This document shows positions 1-7,968 of a DNA stretch of 9,689 nucleotides, in pieces. This DNA is from Candidatus Hydrogenedentota bacterium (GTDB lineage Bacteria > Hydrogenedentota > Hydrogenedentia > Hydrogenedentales > SLHB01), in the NCBI GenBank assembly GCA_029262095.1, contig JAJDAB010000282.1:1-9689 (forward strand). The letters run 5' to 3'. The notes below the pieces were generated by a model. It was given only the letters and a program-made list of their open reading frames with translations. It ran no database searches and was not told the DNA's origin. The position numbers and the translations under genes were made by a program. Position 1 is the stretch's first letter, and the number at the start of each line of letters is the position of its first letter.

Positions 1-1
1 G

Positions 2-505
2 TTTGCTGGCTTCCAGTGGTTCTGGTGGCTCTTTTTCAATACCGGAAATCTGCCCCGCTACAGTTGGTATGGTTGGGCGGCCGTTGCGATTTTCGGTGGA
101 CCTCTGGTGACATTGATGATTCAAGTCCTCACCCGTCAAACGTCAATAGACCGCTTCACTCGACCGTTGGCCGTCGCGTGTTGCGCGGTCATCGTCATTC
201 CCGCTGCGATCCACATGGCGCAGGAAGTGCAACGCGCTTGGCAATCGGACGAAATGCAATCTACCCGCGATATCGCCTCGTATGTAGAAAGCCGACCGGC
301 TGAAGAACGAATCGCGACGGCATTCTGGCCGTTGGAGAGGTCGGTGCAATTTCTTTCCGGCCGAACGATCACGCGATTCGGCAAATCGGATGCACCGGGC
401 GAATATGACATCATATTGGTGAACGCCGCAGACGAACCTCCTTGGGTACACGGCTTTCGCATGAAACGATTTGGACCCTACGCCGCGATGACGGCACAGG
501 ACTAG
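2..505 (+). CDS. C-terminal part of a multi-pass membrane glycosyltransferase-like protein (5' truncated)
   Basis: An open frame runs in from the left edge and ends with TAG at 503-505, giving 167 visible residues; the start lies outside the window. The visible part begins with an aromatic-rich stretch (FQWFWWLFFNTGNLPRYSWYG). Two hydrophobic segments follow at about residues 23-46 and 55-72, then a soluble tail of about 95 residues with no membrane segment. An Arg-Tyr pair just ahead of the last helices, plus a small extracytoplasmic tail, is reminiscent of GT39/ArnT/PMT-type integral membrane glycosyltransferases, which take a sugar from a polyprenyl phosphate on the outer face of the inner membrane. 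The catalytic acidic loop of that family is N-terminal and cannot be checked here. The stop abuts a family 2 glycosyltransferase of the kind that makes polyprenyl-phosphate sugars, which supports the reading. The frame is secure; the family assignment is inference. Confidence 0.6.
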   Translation, partial: FAGFQWFWWLFFNTGNLPRYSWYGWAAVAIFGGPLVTLMIQVLTRQTSIDRFTRPLAVACCAVIVIPAAIHMAQEVQRAWQSDEMQSTRDIASYVESRPAEERIATAFWPLERSVQFLSGRTITRFGKSDAPGEYDIILVNAADEPPWVHGFRMKRFGPYAAMTAQD

Positions 506-514
506 GTGAACACG

Positions 515-1276
515 ATGCCGCCGAGCGTGTCGATTTTCTATCCCTGCTACAACGATTGGGGTTCCATGGGCAGTATGGTCTTGCTCACGATTCAAACCGC
601 CGAGAAACTAGGACTCGACTATGATCTAACCATCGTCGACGACGGTAGCGCGCCGCATACCGCAGATTTGCTGCAGGCGCTGGAACAACAATTCCCCGAT
701 GTGCGCATTCTTCGACACGAAAAAAACCGGGGGTATGGTGGCGCATTGAGAAGCGGTTTTGCAGCGGCAAGCAAAGATTGGATTTTCTATACCGACGGCG
801 ATGCTCAATATGACGTGCGCGAACTTGCCCTATTGATTGATCAAGCCGGACCGGATGTCGACGTGGTGCAGGGCTATAAAATCCAGCGGCACGATCCGAT
901 GCACAGAATTGTGATTGGCCGTATTTACCATTGGCTTATACGGTGCGCATTCGGACTACGCCTACGAGACGTGGATTGCGATTTTCGACTGATGCGTCGA
1001 AGCATATTCGACAAGGTCGAATTGACCAGCGATTCGGGCGTCATATGCGCCGAAATGATGACAAAAATACAACGGGCCGGCTTTCGAATTGTTGAGGTTC
1101 CGGTTCATCACTTTCACCGTGCGCACGGCAAGTCACAATTCTTTAACTATCCACGGCTCGCGCGGGTAGCCGTCGCCTTGGTTCGCCTCTGGATTCGTGA
1201 CGTGCTGCGCCGTCCCTCTCAGCTCGATGCGCAATCCGCTTCCGTGGATCGGACTGAACAAGATGCCTCCAATTGA
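515..1276 (+). CDS. Family 2 glycosyltransferase, polyprenyl-phosphate sugar synthase (DPM1/ArnC-like)
   Basis: This is a cytosolic GT-A fold enzyme expected to move a sugar from a nucleotide donor onto a polyprenyl phosphate or a similar acceptor. Numbered from the upstream GTG at 506, it shows the N-terminal strand SIFYPCYND, the nucleotide-binding VDDGS at 44-48, NRGYGGALRSGF at 74-85, the metal-binding DGD (D97/D99, followed by AQYD), DVDCDFRLMRR at 155-165, and a GKSQFF segment at 209-213 typical of DPM1-type enzymes. There is no C-terminal membrane domain, unlike ArnC or GtrB, so it resembles the soluble DPM1 type. I prefer ATG 515 (253 aa) because AGGTGA at 504-509 sits 5 bases upstream and MPPSVSIFYP is a typical family start. 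The in-frame GTG at 506, directly after the previous stop, would add three residues. The TGA stop overlaps the next start. The exact sugar is unknown. Confidence 0.9.
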   Translation: MPPSVSIFYPCYNDWGSMGSMVLLTIQTAEKLGLDYDLTIVDDGSAPHTADLLQALEQQFPDVRILRHEKNRGYGGALRSGFAAASKDWIFYTDGDAQYDVRELALLIDQAGPDVDVVQGYKIQRHDPMHRIVIGRIYHWLIRCAFGLRLRDVDCDFRLMRRSIFDKVELTSDSGVICAEMMTKIQRAGFRIVEVPVHHFHRAHGKSQFFNYPRLARVAVALVRLWIRDVLRRPSQLDAQSASVDRTEQDASN

Positions 1277-2367
1277 TTCCGTTTAACGACTTGCGCCGTC
1301 AAAACCAACCGATCCTCGACGAACTCACGCAGGCGGCACTGAAAGTCATCAACTCCGGCCACTTCGTCCTGGGCGATGAAGTACGATCATTTGAAAAAGA
1401 ATTCGCTGAATTCGTGGGCGCGCGCAATTGCATTGGTGTCGCGTCCGGCACAGACGCAATTCAGATCGCGCTTATGGGACTTGGCATCGGACACGGCCAC
1501 GAAGTCATCACAGCTGCAAACACATGCGTACCGACAATCGCCGGGATTGCCGCGACGGGCGCCACCCCCGTACTCGCCGACATTGACCCTAAGACGCTTA
1601 CACTCGACCCCAAGTCGGTTGCGAGCGCAATCACCCCGCAGACACGCGCAATCATGCCCGTCCACATGTACGGCCACCCGTGTGACATGGATGCGCTAAC
1701 TCGTGTCGTAAACGGAAAGGAGATCACGATCGTTGAGGATTGCGCCCAGGCCCATGGTGCGGAATATCGCGATCAACGCTGCGGTTCGTTCGGCGCCTGT
1801 GCGTCGTTCAGTTTTTATCCTACAAAGAACCTCGGTGCACTCGGCGATGGTGGCGCTGTCGTGACGAATGACAACGAAACTGCCGAACGTATCCGGGCGC
1901 TACGGCAATATGGTCGCGCGGATGCATACAATCACCCAAGCCCTGGCGTCAACAGTCGGCTCGACGAAATTCAGGCCGCCATCTTGCGGGTCAAGTTGCT
2001 GTACTTCGATGACGCGAGCGCGCAACGGTGCGCGTTGGGGGAACGATACGACAGCAGCATCGCGAACGATTGGGTATCGCCGTTGGTGCCCTCGAAGTGG
2101 GCTACGCCAAATCGTCATTTGTACGTCGTCCGTTCCCCGCATCGCGACGCACTTCAAGAACACCTTTCTCGCAACGGCATCGCAACTCAAGTTCACTACC
2201 CTATCCCCATCCACCTTCTTGAGGCCTACCGGGAATTCGGAAAACCTGACGCATTCCCAGAGTCTGAACGCGCGTGCGCAGAGGTCTTATCGCTACCCCT
2301 TTATCCTGGCATGCCCGGCGATGATGTGGAATCGGTCATACAAGCGGTTAATACTTTTCACCCATGA
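1273..2367 (+). CDS. DegT/DnrJ/EryC1/StrS-family PLP-dependent sugar aminotransferase
   Basis: The 364-aa protein has the usual length for enzymes that convert a keto group on a nucleotide sugar to an amino group, using pyridoxal phosphate and normally glutamate. Features seen: MIPFNDLRRQ at the N-terminus, ASGTDAIQIAL at 57-67 (cofactor phosphate contact), VEDCAQAHGA at 154-163 with D156 for the pyridine nitrogen, SFYPTKNLGALGDGGAV at 180-196 with K185 as the Schiff-base lysine, and GVNSRLDEIQAAIL at 225-238. The SFYPTKNLGALGDGG form and the MIPFNDL start resemble the FdtB/QdtB/EryC1 3-amino-sugar branch more than ArnB, but substrate cannot be settled by eye. Translation starts at a TTG sharing the 4-base TTGA with the preceding stop. 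The perfect family N-terminus directly after it supports that start, and no good Shine-Dalgarno is visible, so coupling is likely. Confidence 0.93.
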   Translation: MIPFNDLRRQNQPILDELTQAALKVINSGHFVLGDEVRSFEKEFAEFVGARNCIGVASGTDAIQIALMGLGIGHGHEVITAANTCVPTIAGIAATGATPVLADIDPKTLTLDPKSVASAITPQTRAIMPVHMYGHPCDMDALTRVVNGKEITIVEDCAQAHGAEYRDQRCGSFGACASFSFYPTKNLGALGDGGAVVTNDNETAERIRALRQYGRADAYNHPSPGVNSRLDEIQAAILRVKLLYFDDASAQRCALGERYDSSIANDWVSPLVPSKWATPNRHLYVVRSPHRDALQEHLSRNGIATQVHYPIPIHLLEAYREFGKPDAFPESERACAEVLSLPLYPGMPGDDVESVIQAVNTFHP

Positions 2368-3080
2368 ACCCCAACGAATACGCCACAATGTACCGCGTCG
2401 AAGAAGCACATTGGTGGTATCGATCGCTGCGCGGCATGTTGACCGAGTTTAAGAAGTCCTTCCCCGAGGATGCCCGCATGTTGGATATAGGCTGCGGCAC
2501 GGGCGCAAACATGCAAGCATTCGATATCGCGTACGGTATCGATTTCTCACACGACGCGATACAGTTCTGCCGTGATCGGGGGCTAACGAAGACCGCCGCG
2601 GCGTCCGCGACCGCGCTCCCATTCTCCAACGAGTCCTTCGACGCCGCGATATCATGCGACGTCATATGCCATCACTCCATTCAAGACAAATCTCAAATGC
2701 TCAAAGAATCCGCGCGTGTGTTACGCCCGGGCGCATTACTGTTAATCAATCTTCCAGCGTACATGTGGCTAATGTCATCTCACGACGATCACGTAGGTAC
2801 CGATCGCCGATTTCACTCCAGTGAAATGCCCGACTTATTGAACGAGGCGGGTCTCGAAGCAATCCGAATGACCTACTGGAATACGGTTCTGTTTCCAGTT
2901 GCAGCGGCGGTGCGCCTCCAGAGAAAAGTACGGCCACCACAGGAATCGGACCTCGCAGCCGGTTCGGGCGAAGCGGTCAACGGATTGTTGATGACAATCT
3001 TGCGCGCGGAACGCGCGTTAACACGCGTGGCAAATCTACCGTTCGGACTATCGCTGATGGTCCTGGCGCGAAAGTGCTAG
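2364..3080 (+). CDS. Class I SAM-dependent methyltransferase
   Basis: This 238-aa protein has a Rossmann-type methyltransferase core. Motif I is MLDIGCGTGANM at 39-50, the acidic end of strand 2 is YGIDFS at 58-62, TALPFSNESFDAAISCDVICHH at about 83-104 covers motifs II/III, and VLRPGALLLINLP at 119-131 is the post-motif strand. The N-terminal EEAHWWYRSLR and the later SSHDDHVGTDRRF (138-150) recur in methyltransferases found in polysaccharide and lipid-modification clusters. The C-terminal half (about 165-238) is moderately hydrophobic and may touch the membrane or the acceptor. The ATG overlaps the aminotransferase stop as ATGA, with no clear Shine-Dalgarno, which implies translational coupling. 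By context it probably methylates the sugar, its amino group, or a lipid carrier product; the target is unknown. It is the last gene of the operon. Confidence 0.88.
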   Translation: MNPNEYATMYRVEEAHWWYRSLRGMLTEFKKSFPEDARMLDIGCGTGANMQAFDIAYGIDFSHDAIQFCRDRGLTKTAAASATALPFSNESFDAAISCDVICHHSIQDKSQMLKESARVLRPGALLLINLPAYMWLMSSHDDHVGTDRRFHSSEMPDLLNEAGLEAIRMTYWNTVLFPVAAAVRLQRKVRPPQESDLAAGSGEAVNGLLMTILRAERALTRVANLPFGLSLMVLARKC

Positions 3081-3081
3081 G

Positions 3082-3105
3082 AGGCGATGACTCGCTAACT
3101 CGCCT
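3082..3105. terminator. Short inverted repeat between convergent operons (weak terminator candidate)
   Basis: AGGCGA at 3082-3087 is mirrored by TCGCCT at 3100-3105, a perfect 6-bp stem with a 12-base loop. It lies in the 14-base gap after the methyltransferase stop and runs into the end of the aldo/keto reductase on the other strand. There is no T-tract on either side, so it does not meet the usual intrinsic-terminator pattern. It could still act as a weak bidirectional stop or transcript 3' end. Confidence 0.25.
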
Positions 3106-4261
3106 GCAACCGTTTACCCGCTTCCCCTGCGAGTAATATATGCGCATCAGCGAGGTACTCCGGAATCTTCGCGGCGTGCGGCGACCGCTTGAATGCTGAA
3201 GCTAAATCCAATTCATCTAATTTGTCGGCTTTATTGCCGGGGAACCAATGACCGCCATTACCGAGCATGTTGTATCGCATTTTTCCGTACTCGGTCATGT
3301 CATACGCGATCGCAAGATTCCTCAGACGCAGTATCCAAGGGACATGGATTTCGCCCGGCGTCTCGTTCCAGTCCGGCAAACCCTCTTGCCACGTACGCGC
3401 CCACTCGACCCCAAGCGCGTCCTCCATCGCCGATTCCAAACGCTCAACAATCGGTTGGACGGTAGCGGCCGCGTCGTCCAACTTCTCAACCGTTTCCATA
3501 TGCAAATCAAAATCAGATGCCTTGGAAACGCCGCAACTTAGCGTGTGAACTTCGGGATGTGAAAGGCAAAACAACCCGTTGAATACCATTGGATGATACG
3601 GCGCGGTTAAGCCAACAAGTTTATCTGGCACGTCGTAGAGTTTCCCGCCTTTATCGTTCGGACTGATGATAAAGACACCCATATCGCGTTTCGTCGCCGC
3701 TTCGATCGCCGGCCAATTGTCCTGAAAAATGTAATACCAGTGCATATTCAGGTAATCGAAACAGTCCATCTCGATTGCATTGATAATGTCCTGCGTACCA
3801 CCGTGTGTCGAAAATCCAATATGGCGAATGCGCCCTTGCCGTTGCCATTCGAGTACGGTATCCAAACAATGTTTCGTGTCTTCGATGCACGCGCCATTGT
3901 TAATCCCGTGAAAAGAGAACAAGTCGATGTGATCTAACTTCAGGAGTCGCATACACTTTTCGAAGGTACCTACGAACCTGCCCAAGTCCGCCATAGGCGA
4001 TACCTTTGTTTGAACAATCAGATCCTCACGCGGCAGTTGAGGCAGGATTCGACCGAGTTGTTCCTCGCTTGTGCCGTACCCGCGAGCCGTCTCAAAATGA
4101 TTGATCCCCAGTTCGAGCGCATGTTCGACACACCCCTGAACCGTCTGCTGGCTCTCGCCCGAAATGGCGTCGTTGCTATTCCAGGATTCCTGAAATCGCA
4201 TTCCACCACAACTAATGACGGGGATTTGAAGTTCGGTCTTTCCGAATCGGCGGTATTTCAT
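3095..4261 (-). CDS. Aldo/keto reductase family oxidoreductase
   Basis: A cytosolic TIM-barrel NAD(P)H oxidoreductase of 388 aa. The ATG at 4261 is chosen because MKYRRFGKTELQIPVISCGGMRF is a classic family N-terminus; an upstream TTG at 4300 would add 13 unconserved residues. No strong Shine-Dalgarno precedes the ATG. Catalytic positions (388-aa numbering) are Y62 in ETARGYGTSEEQLG, K86 in VQTKVSP and H118 in FHGINN. The position of the usual tetrad Asp is Glu (E57). Further conserved stretches are HIGFSTHGGTQDII, HWYYIFQDNW, GVFIISPNDKGG and the C-terminal FCLSHPEVHTLSCGV. The tail after the barrel is longer than in classical members and lacks the CxxCxxC ferredoxin motif of the Fe-S subtype. 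From memory it resembles a cyanobacterial/planctomycete-type subgroup. It lies 59 bases downstream of the hybrid kinase on the same strand, so co-transcription is possible. Its substrate is unknown. Confidence 0.9.
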   Translation of the reverse strand: MKYRRFGKTELQIPVISCGGMRFQESWNSNDAISGESQQTVQGCVEHALELGINHFETARGYGTSEEQLGRILPQLPREDLIVQTKVSPMADLGRFVGTFEKCMRLLKLDHIDLFSFHGINNGACIEDTKHCLDTVLEWQRQGRIRHIGFSTHGGTQDIINAIEMDCFDYLNMHWYYIFQDNWPAIEAATKRDMGVFIISPNDKGGKLYDVPDKLVGLTAPYHPMVFNGLFCLSHPEVHTLSCGVSKASDFDLHMETVEKLDDAAATVQPIVERLESAMEDALGVEWARTWQEGLPDWNETPGEIHVPWILRLRNLAIAYDMTEYGKMRYNMLGNGGHWFPGNKADKLDELDLASAFKRSPHAAKIPEYLADAHILLAGEAGKRLQAS

Positions 4262-4320
4262 AAGGTGGACAACGGTACTAACCCAGGCGTTCGCGATCAA
4301 GCACGGATTCTTGCCACGGG

Positions 4321-7300
4321 TTATCGGTTCGGTACGGAACCCGCCGAGAAAATTTCATGAACGAGGTTGATGATGTCTTCCGCGCGGAACGGTTTCTGAA
4401 AATGGCCGTCCGGGCGAGATTCGCGGGCGCGTGGTGACCGCATTTCCACGGGCTTTGCCGACACCATATAGACCTTAATCCCGACTAAACTAACGTCGGA
4501 TTTGATGCGACGGCACACTTCCCAGCCGTCCATACCGGGCATAGCGATATCCAACAGCACCAAGCCGTACTCGCGTGTACGTACGCGCTCCAATGCGTCT
4601 TCGCCAGACGTGCACGTATCGACGACATGCCCTTCTGGTTCAAGGCAACGTGTCATAAATCTAAGAATCTCAGTCTCGTCGTCAACGCACAGAATCTTCT
4701 CGCCAAACGAATCATCGGCGCCACGACCCGATCCCAGTGCGTAGCGTACCGTACTTAACAACATGCTCTTGCGAAAGTCTCTTTTGATGTGGGCCGAGAC
4801 AATTTCGCTGTACCGTTCATGCAATTCATCGTCGTTCGACAACAGAATAATCGGCAAACTACCCGTTTTGGGGTCGGCCAGTATTGAATCCAATATATCA
4901 GTGCGGTCATCCTCTACATTCAAATCGATCATGATGCAGTCAGGGCGATGCTTGTGAGCGAGTCCCAATGCACTACCTGGCCACGAGGCGTGAATAACAT
5001 CCATACCCTCGGATTCCAGCAATGAACGCACTTGACGACTCAACGCGCGATCCGTTGTCACCAATTCAATGAGGATGTGCGTTTCACCCGCGAATGATTC
5101 CTCTTCCAGTGGCTCAATGGGGGCGTTGTCTTTTCGCGCGCCGCGAAGAGGCAATGCAAAACGAAATACGGTCCCATGGCCTTCCTCACTTGAAACCGTA
5201 ATAAGACTGCCGTGAAGTCTCGCAATGTCTTGCGCGATCGCCAGCCCGATTCCCGTTCCACCGTATTTACGTGTCGACGAACCATCGTACTGATAGAATC
5301 GGCTGAAGACTTTCTCAAGTGCTTCGGGCGGAATCCCAATTCCGGTGTCGCGAACCGCAACGGCCACCGATTCTGAGCCCGGCTGAATTTCGATGGTGAC
5401 CGTGCCTTCCGCGCGATTGAACTTAACGGCGTTTGACAACAAGTTGTTGAACACCTGACCCATTTTTCCTTTTTCGCCTTCGACCATTACCGGCTCATCA
5501 GGCGCCTCCAACACAAGTGCAATTCCACGCGCATCCGCGACAGGAGCAACAATCTGCATGCTGCCCTTCGCGCAATCCGTAAGATCGAAAGAATCAAACG
5601 CAAGCGTTTCGGCGCCACGATTTAACCGGGAGAAGTCGAGTAGGTTTTCAATGAGCGTAACCAGTTTTTCAATATTCCGAAGACTGATTTCCAGATAGTC
5701 ACGTTGAGTTTCGGTCGTCTCACCGGCTTTCCCGTTGAGAATCATGTCGGTATAGCCCATGACAGCGACCAGCGGCGTTCGCAGTTCGTGCGAAACATTG
5801 GATAGAAGATTCGTCTTCAATTCATCAAGCGTCTTTAGCTCTTCATTCGCGCTATGCAACTTCTCCCGCGCCAACGTCACCTCTTCTAATGACTGCTGAA
5901 GATTTTCGAGGAGTTGGGCATTTCGAATCGCCACGGCGACGTGAGGGGCGACTTGTTGCAAAACATCTACGTCGTGCTCTGTAATCGCTTCCACGCGCGC
6001 CGCAGCAAGATTGAGCGTTCCGATTATTCGGCCCGTCGCGTACAACGGAAGGCACAAGAAACACCGGCACGAATCCGGGAATTGATGCGTAAAATCCAAT
6101 TCTGCCGCTTCCACATCAGCCACAAGGCGGTACGTTCGATTTCGCGCGACCCAAAACGCACAAAATTCTTGGTCGCTTATGATATCGGTAGGCCGATGCG
6201 TTTTGTCGTGCTCCGGCCACAGCCGAAGGACTTTCAAACCATCTGAGTCGGGCGTCAGCAAGGCCACTTCGGCGTAGTCGAACTCAACCAGTTTCTTCAG
6301 TTCAACTACGAGACTGTCGTACAAACGGCCCGCTTCAAGACTAGAGTTGATCACGTTCGCGATTTGGTTAATCGCGCTAATGCGCTCGGCACGCTCACGC
6401 GCTTCGCGTTCAAGCCGCACACTTGTAGTTACGTCACGGTAAATACACTCGATGCCGATGACATCACCATCGTCGTCATGAATGAGATTCCCGGAAAGCT
6501 CGACGCTAATCGCGCGGTTATCGCGGCGTTTCATCGTAATGCGCGAGCGTTCCATGAAGCCGTGGCCACTCAAGTCCTTGTCGAATGCGGCCAAATCGCT
6601 TCGCACTACGAATGCCTTGCGCATATTTCGCCCCAGGGCATCCGAAACGCTCGCGTAACCGAGAATGTCCGCTCCCGTCGGGTTAATGAAACCAATCCCG
6701 CCAGACAGATCCGTTTGCAAAATGCCGTCGCGCATGGACGTTACTAAGCTACGATACTTTTCCTCACTGTCCTCCAATTCTGTGATGTTTTGATTTAGCG
6801 TCATTGCCATCTTGTTGAAGGATTGGGAAAGCTCTTCGATCTCGTCGCCCGTATTTATTTTCAATTTCAGATCAAGGTCGCCCTGCTCGATGATCTGCGC
6901 ACCTTCATTCAACAAGAGAACCGGGCGTACGATGTTGTTATGAACGTGGCGGTAGGCATTCAGGCTTAGGAACGTAATGAGAATCAGACAGAGTCCCAAC
7001 CCTATCGCGCCCCATTTGTACATCGGCGCATACACAGTGGACGCGGGGCGCGACACAACGACAAAGAAATCCATCGACTCGGTTTCCCACAATCGATCAT
7101 ATGCGACAAATACTCTGCCCGCACCGTCACCTATGGGATATCGGCTTAGCGATAGCGTTCCGCGACCCGAATCTCCATTCTTGGGGAGCGCGGCGGCCAA
7201 TCCTTCATGCAACGCTTCGGTGACAAACGTCGACGCATCGTCCTCTGGACTGTCCACCCGATCAATCGCCAACCCAATACTCGGGCCCGTCATCACGACT

Positions 7301-7932
7301 TGATACCGGTCGTACTCCGGTCGGCCATCCTGGTAAATGCGATCGCTACCGAACACGACATCAACAAGACGAGTCACATCGACGATTTCTGATACGAACC
7401 CAAGAAGCAGACCATCCGAATCGCGAATCGGTGCGGCGATTTCGGCCATCCACCCACGCGCCGGTTGTGATGCCAATCCAAATCCGATGAATGCGGGTTG
7501 GGTCCCAGCGTCGGATGCCCACGATGGGTCGCGCTGAATGACGACCGATGTTGGCCCTGACGCTGCAAGCCGAGTCCCGTCAGGGTCATACAACAGAATG
7601 CCGACGGCGTCTGGCACACCAAACCGGCCAATGGACACTTCCTGGAGCAGGCGATCTGCTGAATCCTTCTCCCCGGTGAACGCCTCTCGGATTTTCGGGT
7701 GCCGCGCGGTAAGCGACAATTGCTCCATTTGAACATCAAAAGAGAGCTTGAACGCTACCGTAGTCTTACGCACGGTGGTGAGCAAGGTTTCTTCGATCGA
7801 TTGCCGTTGACTCTGGACGGTTAAGAAAAGCGCAATACCCAAGGCGAAGAAAAGAGGCACGGTGCCCACGCGCAGAATCGACGAGAGAATCTTACGTTCG
7901 ATTCCCTTGCCCCTGGTACCGGATGTTGGCAT
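4321..7932 (-). CDS. Membrane hybrid sensor histidine kinase (Cache-like-HAMP-PAS-GAF-HisKA-HATPase-REC-REC)
   Basis: A 1,203-aa inner-membrane kinase. TM1 lies at about 20-40, a periplasmic Cache-like sensor at about 41-302, and TM2 at about 305-326. HAMP follows at about 327-385, PAS at 388-503, a short coiled coil, and GAF at about 520-672. A coiled coil at 675-705 leads to HisKA with SHELRTP (phospho-acceptor H715). The HATPase has the N box with N834, DTGIGI at 862-867, FSRFYQYD at 876-883 and GGTGIGLAIA at 891-900. REC1 (about 951-1068) keeps a phosphorylatable D1003 but has Thr-Thr where the acidic pair should be. REC2 (about 1078-1195) is complete: D1084/D1085, D1128, S1158, K1180. 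ATG 7932 has GAGGA (complement at 7937-7941) just upstream and lies 21 bases after the response-regulator stop, so the two form an operon. The ligand is unknown. No Hpt domain is present, so output may go by direct transfer or by an Hpt encoded elsewhere. Confidence 0.95.
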   Translation of the reverse strand: MPTSGTRGKGIERKILSSILRVGTVPLFFALGIALFLTVQSQRQSIEETLLTTVRKTTVAFKLSFDVQMEQLSLTARHPKIREAFTGEKDSADRLLQEVSIGRFGVPDAVGILLYDPDGTRLAASGPTSVVIQRDPSWASDAGTQPAFIGFGLASQPARGWMAEIAAPIRDSDGLLLGFVSEIVDVTRLVDVVFGSDRIYQDGRPEYDRYQVVMTGPSIGLAIDRVDSPEDDASTFVTEALHEGLAAALPKNGDSGRGTLSLSRYPIGDGAGRVFVAYDRLWETESMDFFVVVSRPASTVYAPMYKWGAIGLGLCLILITFLSLNAYRHVHNNIVRPVLLLNEGAQIIEQGDLDLKLKINTGDEIEELSQSFNKMAMTLNQNITELEDSEEKYRSLVTSMRDGILQTDLSGGIGFINPTGADILGYASVSDALGRNMRKAFVVRSDLAAFDKDLSGHGFMERSRITMKRRDNRAISVELSGNLIHDDDGDVIGIECIYRDVTTSVRLEREARERAERISAINQIANVINSSLEAGRLYDSLVVELKKLVEFDYAEVALLTPDSDGLKVLRLWPEHDKTHRPTDIISDQEFCAFWVARNRTYRLVADVEAAELDFTHQFPDSCRCFLCLPLYATGRIIGTLNLAAARVEAITEHDVDVLQQVAPHVAVAIRNAQLLENLQQSLEEVTLAREKLHSANEELKTLDELKTNLLSNVSHELRTPLVAVMGYTDMILNGKAGETTETQRDYLEISLRNIEKLVTLIENLLDFSRLNRGAETLAFDSFDLTDCAKGSMQIVAPVADARGIALVLEAPDEPVMVEGEKGKMGQVFNNLLSNAVKFNRAEGTVTIEIQPGSESVAVAVRDTGIGIPPEALEKVFSRFYQYDGSSTRKYGGTGIGLAIAQDIARLHGSLITVSSEEGHGTVFRFALPLRGARKDNAPIEPLEEESFAGETHILIELVTTDRALSRQVRSLLESEGMDVIHASWPGSALGLAHKHRPDCIMIDLNVEDDRTDILDSILADPKTGSLPIILLSNDDELHERYSEIVSAHIKRDFRKSMLLSTVRYALGSGRGADDSFGEKILCVDDETEILRFMTRCLEPEGHVVDTCTSGEDALERVRTREYGLVLLDIAMPGMDGWEVCRRIKSDVSLVGIKVYMVSAKPVEMRSPRARESRPDGHFQKPFRAEDIINLVHEIFSAGSVPNR

Positions 7933-7945
7933 AACGTCCTCAGGA

Positions 7946-7968
7946 CGCGTCGGTTATTCCACGACGCG
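7946..7968 (-). promoter_or_regulatory. GC-rich stem-loop between regulator stop and kinase start
   Basis: A perfect 7-bp inverted repeat (CGCGTCG at 7946-7952, CGACGCG at 7962-7968) encloses a 9-base loop that contains the regulator's TAA stop (7954-7956). In the minus-strand mRNA it would end about 5 bases before the kinase Shine-Dalgarno. It could tune kinase translation relative to the regulator, or mark mRNA processing. There is no U-tract, so it is unlikely to be a terminator. The structure is seen directly; its role is inference. Confidence 0.45.

Noticed and set aside
1868..2452. A 194-codon forward frame inside the aminotransferase and methyltransferase genes
   Set aside because: It is out of frame with two clearly recognised genes and its Ser/Arg/Thr-rich translation shows no family features.
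4262..4320. Possible separate promoter or terminator between kinase and aldo/keto reductase
   Set aside because: No convincing -35/-10 pair, hairpin or T-tract was visible in the 59-base gap; read-through from the kinase is the simpler reading.
7936..7946. GTCCT-C-AGGAC palindrome covering the kinase ribosome site
   Set aside because: A one-base loop cannot close as a hairpin, so it would not sequester the site as RNA; an 11-base near-palindrome is also easily due to chance.
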